The notes under the pieces: generated by a model
What the model was told of the DNA's origin: nothing
The model's database searches: none
What the model saw: only the letters and a program-made list of their open reading frames with translations
Assembly (NCBI RefSeq): GCF_000225705.1
Contig: NZ_JH126467.1
Span: forward strand, 139,440-183,092
Reading direction: 5' to 3'
Length of the DNA stretch: 43,653 nt
Source: Collinsella tanakaei YIT 12063
GTDB taxonomy: Bacteria; Actinomycetota; Coriobacteriia; Coriobacteriales; Coriobacteriaceae
Part shown: positions 43,470 through 43,653 of the stretch, one piece after another
How positions within the stretch are numbered: position 1 is the stretch's first letter
Layout of the letters: every line of letters begins with the position of its first letter
Program-made: the position numbers and the translations under genes

Positions 43470-43653
43470 CTACCGGACCATGAGCGCTATCGCCCAGACC
43501 CAGCAGGCCATCTCGCGGGCCGTCGCGCAGTTCGCCACGCAGGGCCTCTTTCCCGCCTGCGACATGGCGTCGCGCCTGTCCTGCAGGCGGCGGTTGCACT
43601 TCGCGGCGTGCCTCGACGCCGCCGGCGCGACCCCGTGGCCCGGCCTCGGCTTC
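43470..43653 (-). CDS. IS110-family transposase, C-terminal end (runs off the right edge)
   Basis: The minus strand is open from the window edge to a TAG at 43472-43470, giving 60 residues. It includes CNRRLQDRRDAMSQAGKRP and then ATAREMACWVWAIALM, the closing helix pattern of IS110/IS116/IS902 transposases. Orientation equals that of the transposase start at the left edge. With 113 N-terminal and 60 C-terminal residues visible, roughly 230 residues of a usual 400 are out of view. Confidence 0.82.
   Translation of the reverse strand, partial: KPRPGHGVAPAASRHAAKCNRRLQDRRDAMSQAGKRPCVANCATAREMACWVWAIALMVR

Noticed and set aside
43480-43653. A plus-strand frame beginning MSAIAQTQQAISRAVAQF at the right edge
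   Set aside because: The minus strand gives a clear IS110 transposase C-terminus; the plus frame has no ribosome site.

Overview
The window reads as chromosomal DNA of a high-GC Gram-positive anaerobe, most likely a gut member of the Coriobacteriia close to Collinsella. This is inferred from base composition, the strong AAGGAGG-type ribosome sites, the many PTS systems, the L-lactate dehydrogenase and the protein families themselves. No rRNA or tRNA was seen to confirm it. About forty protein genes, whole or broken, were recognised. I saw no CRISPR array and no prophage.

Both edges cut through IS110-family transposase genes in the same (minus) orientation: an N-terminus at the left edge and a C-terminus at the right edge. 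Inside the left copy lies a scarred stretch (about 341-993). It holds the structured leader of the IS110 element, where bridge RNAs lie in IS110-group elements, and a roughly 300 bp cluster of outward/inward copies of one 23 bp repeat that looks like the shrunken ends of another insertion sequence.

1.1-7.9 kb is a minus-strand branched-chain amino acid block: ilvA, then a terminator and a new promoter, then ilvD-ilvB-ilvN-ilvC with overlapping or touching genes. 7.9-13.2 kb holds an orphan ABC ATPase, a stand-alone ferrochelatase, a broken lipoprotein glycosidase, an iron alcohol dehydrogenase and a flavodoxin/DUF3793 pair. 13.3-15.2 kb is an SOS unit (Y-family polymerase plus YolD-like protein) with two LexA-type boxes, divergent from a PAP2 phosphatase; pgi follows.

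17.9-23.8 kb is the most distinctive region. It has two tandem GntR/UTRA regulators, mannose-class PTS EIIA and EIIB, a FrlB/GfrF-like sugar-amine deglycase, and EIIC and EIID. This is the layout expected for uptake and phosphorylation of an Amadori compound (fructoselysine or glucoselysine type), followed by release of sugar phosphate and the amine. About 2 kb downstream lies a wrecked FrlD-type kinase gene, which fits a kinase made redundant by PTS phosphorylation. Related short palindromes precede the transcription units.

24-31.4 kb carries two HAD phosphatases, the kinase pseudogene, a frameshifted SGNH hydrolase, TatD, TcdA, EttA and a DUF2200 protein. 31.5-34.2 kb has two unusual minus-strand proteins: one with a LOTUS/OST-HTH-like head and an alanine-rich coiled middle, and a membrane protein with a long Ser/Thr tail. 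nadE, an RpiR-type regulator divergent from a fructose PTS (fruA-fruK), an aminotransferase and ldh complete the window. Pgi, FruA/FruK and Ldh together point to fermentative hexose use ending in lactate.
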